A stretch of 64,000 nt of DNA. Origin: Rhodocollybia butyracea (Eukaryota > Basidiomycota > Agaricomycetes > Agaricales > Omphalotaceae). The position numbers and the translations under genes are program-made. The stretch lies in assembly GCA_015501585.1 (NCBI GenBank), contig JADNRY010000011.1:620001-684000 (forward strand), written 5' to 3'. The notes below the pieces were generated by a model. That model was given only the letters and a program-made list of their open reading frames with translations. It did no database searches and was not told the DNA's origin. Below are positions 62,445 through 64,000 of this stretch, one piece after another; positions within the stretch are counted from its first letter, which is position 1; each line of letters starts with the position of its first letter.

Positions 62445-64000
62445 GAGTTACGAAGAAGAAATAATAACACCAAAAGATTATGTAATCAGGCGCGCGTTGT
62501 ATGTTCAGGCGTCTAATTCTTGTTTGGGCCAGTGTGTGTAGAAACAGAAGACACAGAATATGCACGTATCTAGAAATATGGCCTATAAAAAGTGCACGCT
62601 AGCAGTTTATCATGTATGATGAGTATTTGCAGAACATTACTAGGAGCAGACTAGGAGGAATCGGAAACCAGAGAGAGTCGGAAACTGCCAGGATAATTAG
62701 TAGTAAGTATGATTGTTTCGCATATGTAGTAGACGATAATATTGAATATCTAAATATTTCAGCCTTTTCTCGCACCATAGCATGGGTCGTATCAGAATCG
62801 CCCGAACGATAGGGAGGTAAGTGCGTGCAAGGAACTGCAAGTTGAAGGCGAAATTTTCAAGTACTTACACTGAGGTTCCCACAGCCGCGCTCCCACAGCT
62901 CCTGCAGTGCACGCCGCAGACACGCGGTTTACCACAAGCTAATAGATCTGGCCTGCAAAAGAGAGAAGAAATGAACAGGGATGAAACATTATACATATGG
63001 CATTCAATCAAAACGGAAGCTAAGGAGGATATGTTGCTGATGAGCACAACTGTTCAAGGAAGACAGTACAGCTGAAACCTGTCCCGAAGTGACCCCATTT
63101 CGAAGATGAACGTTAGAACGCCTAATCAAATGCTTAAGCCAACAAAGTACTGCGGCATCCGATATTGATTTTATTGAGACGATTGGCCCTCTGGAATGAT
63201 CATAACGTGAATGCACCCCGCGGTTTGCTCTAGTGACTCTATATGTTGACGAGGGGTGACGGTGTTCATAAGGGACAGATGTCCTTTAAGGCTCAGTATT
63301 TTTTCAAGTTCTTTGATTGAACACACTTTATTACATGGAGCTGTATGGCATTAACACACTCAGATAGTTTGGTGCTATAGTAAGTACTATCATCTTTTAT
63401 GAACCTCATTGGCTTGTCCAAGTTATATGGATAATATACATTAGAGAACCATTGTATTTTTATCATCAAGGTATTGAGCTACTAAGGCACTCCCAGTTGA
63501 TTAGAGGTCAACTTTTCACCTATACATCTATACTATCCTCAGTACAGTCTTCACTTAGTAATGGTCTGGTCCAGAGTTGGCTATTTGTTAACGGATTCAC
63601 GGCCTAATAGTTAGCTCGATGTCATTGGTTACATGTTTTCGGCTATACCTCATTTCTCCAGGTTTTGGATTGGACATCCGACTAAACATACTTACACATA
63701 GGCTGATGTGACAGCCGAGCGACCGCGTCTTTGGTCTGTTGGACACCGGGGGTTTTTGCGGAAAGGTCAAAGAAATAAAGTTTCGGTTGGACTGTCTGGG
63801 AACACTCAGCTTCTTGATCTTAATTCTTCGCTTTGCCCACAGTAACAGCACAACAACTTTCGTCGAAGCAAATATATCGATCCGAAACCCGACCAAACCC
63901 TATCGGTTTAAGATGAACCGCAGGTTTGGCACTGCACTGACGATATCAACGCTACACGGAAGAGTCAGTACGTCAGGCATCCGCTCCATCCTCTCTTAAC
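62445..64000. other. gene-poor right end, no supported gene
   Basis: About 1.55 kb with short ORFs on both strands (for example 62612-62812 plus, 63004-63216 minus, 63739-63999 plus). None has a domain, signal peptide or consistent exon neighbours. The first about 150 bp are the uL1m promoter. Confidence 0.45.

Overview
This is nuclear DNA of a mushroom-forming basidiomycete (Agaricomycetes). The genes are densely packed on both strands and carry many short introns (mostly 50-60 bp) with gt-ag ends, weak polypyrimidine tracts and ctgac/ctaa-like branch points. Lineage-typical families are present: a DUF6535 membrane protein, tiny dsRNA-binding-domain genes and a tandem small membrane-protein pair. 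I found no prokaryotic operons, CRISPR arrays, convincing tRNA/rRNA genes or intact transposons. Introns were placed by eye from splice signals and frame continuity, so outer coordinates are firmer than inner ones.

Left part (1-24.5 kb). A tandem pair of small 194-aa membrane proteins comes first. It is followed by the divergent pair LTV1 (40S subunit export/biogenesis, minus) and TAF2 (TFIID subunit, plus). TAF2 here carries an AT-hook-like segment and three bromodomains at its C-terminus. Then come FAB1 (FYVE + chaperonin-like + PIP5K-type kinase, making PI(3,5)P2 on the vacuole) and, on the same strand, a TM-PH-SMP lipid-transfer protein of the Nvj2/TEX2 type.

Middle part (24.5-44.5 kb). 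This holds an unrecognised minus-strand protein, a DUF6535 protein with a probable 4-nt micro-exon, and a mitochondrial trans-prenyltransferase-like protein that has lost both Asp-rich motifs (Dlp1/PDSS2-like rather than catalytic Coq1). It continues with a Roadblock/LC7 (LAMTOR2-like) protein, a WDR5/Swd3 WD40 protein, a secreted thaumatin-like protein, COP9 signalosome subunit 2, and a very long disordered protein with recurring [F/L]-G helix motifs.

Right part (46-62.5 kb). This holds a long golgin-like coiled-coil protein and a heterotrimeric G protein beta subunit. A gene-poor accessory stretch (51.3-57 kb) contains a possible decayed Dicer-like helicase fragment and three separate 75-77 aa genes, each a single dsRNA-binding domain. 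After it come SAD1/USP39 (tri-snRNP factor), RSM22/METTL17 (mitoribosome assembly) and mitochondrial ribosomal protein uL1m. The final 1.5 kb shows no supportable gene.

The most interesting local system is the 51.9-56.4 kb cluster: three minimal dsRBD genes, two of which share an exon architecture, next to a possible Dicer-like relic. The TAF2 tri-bromodomain fusion is second.
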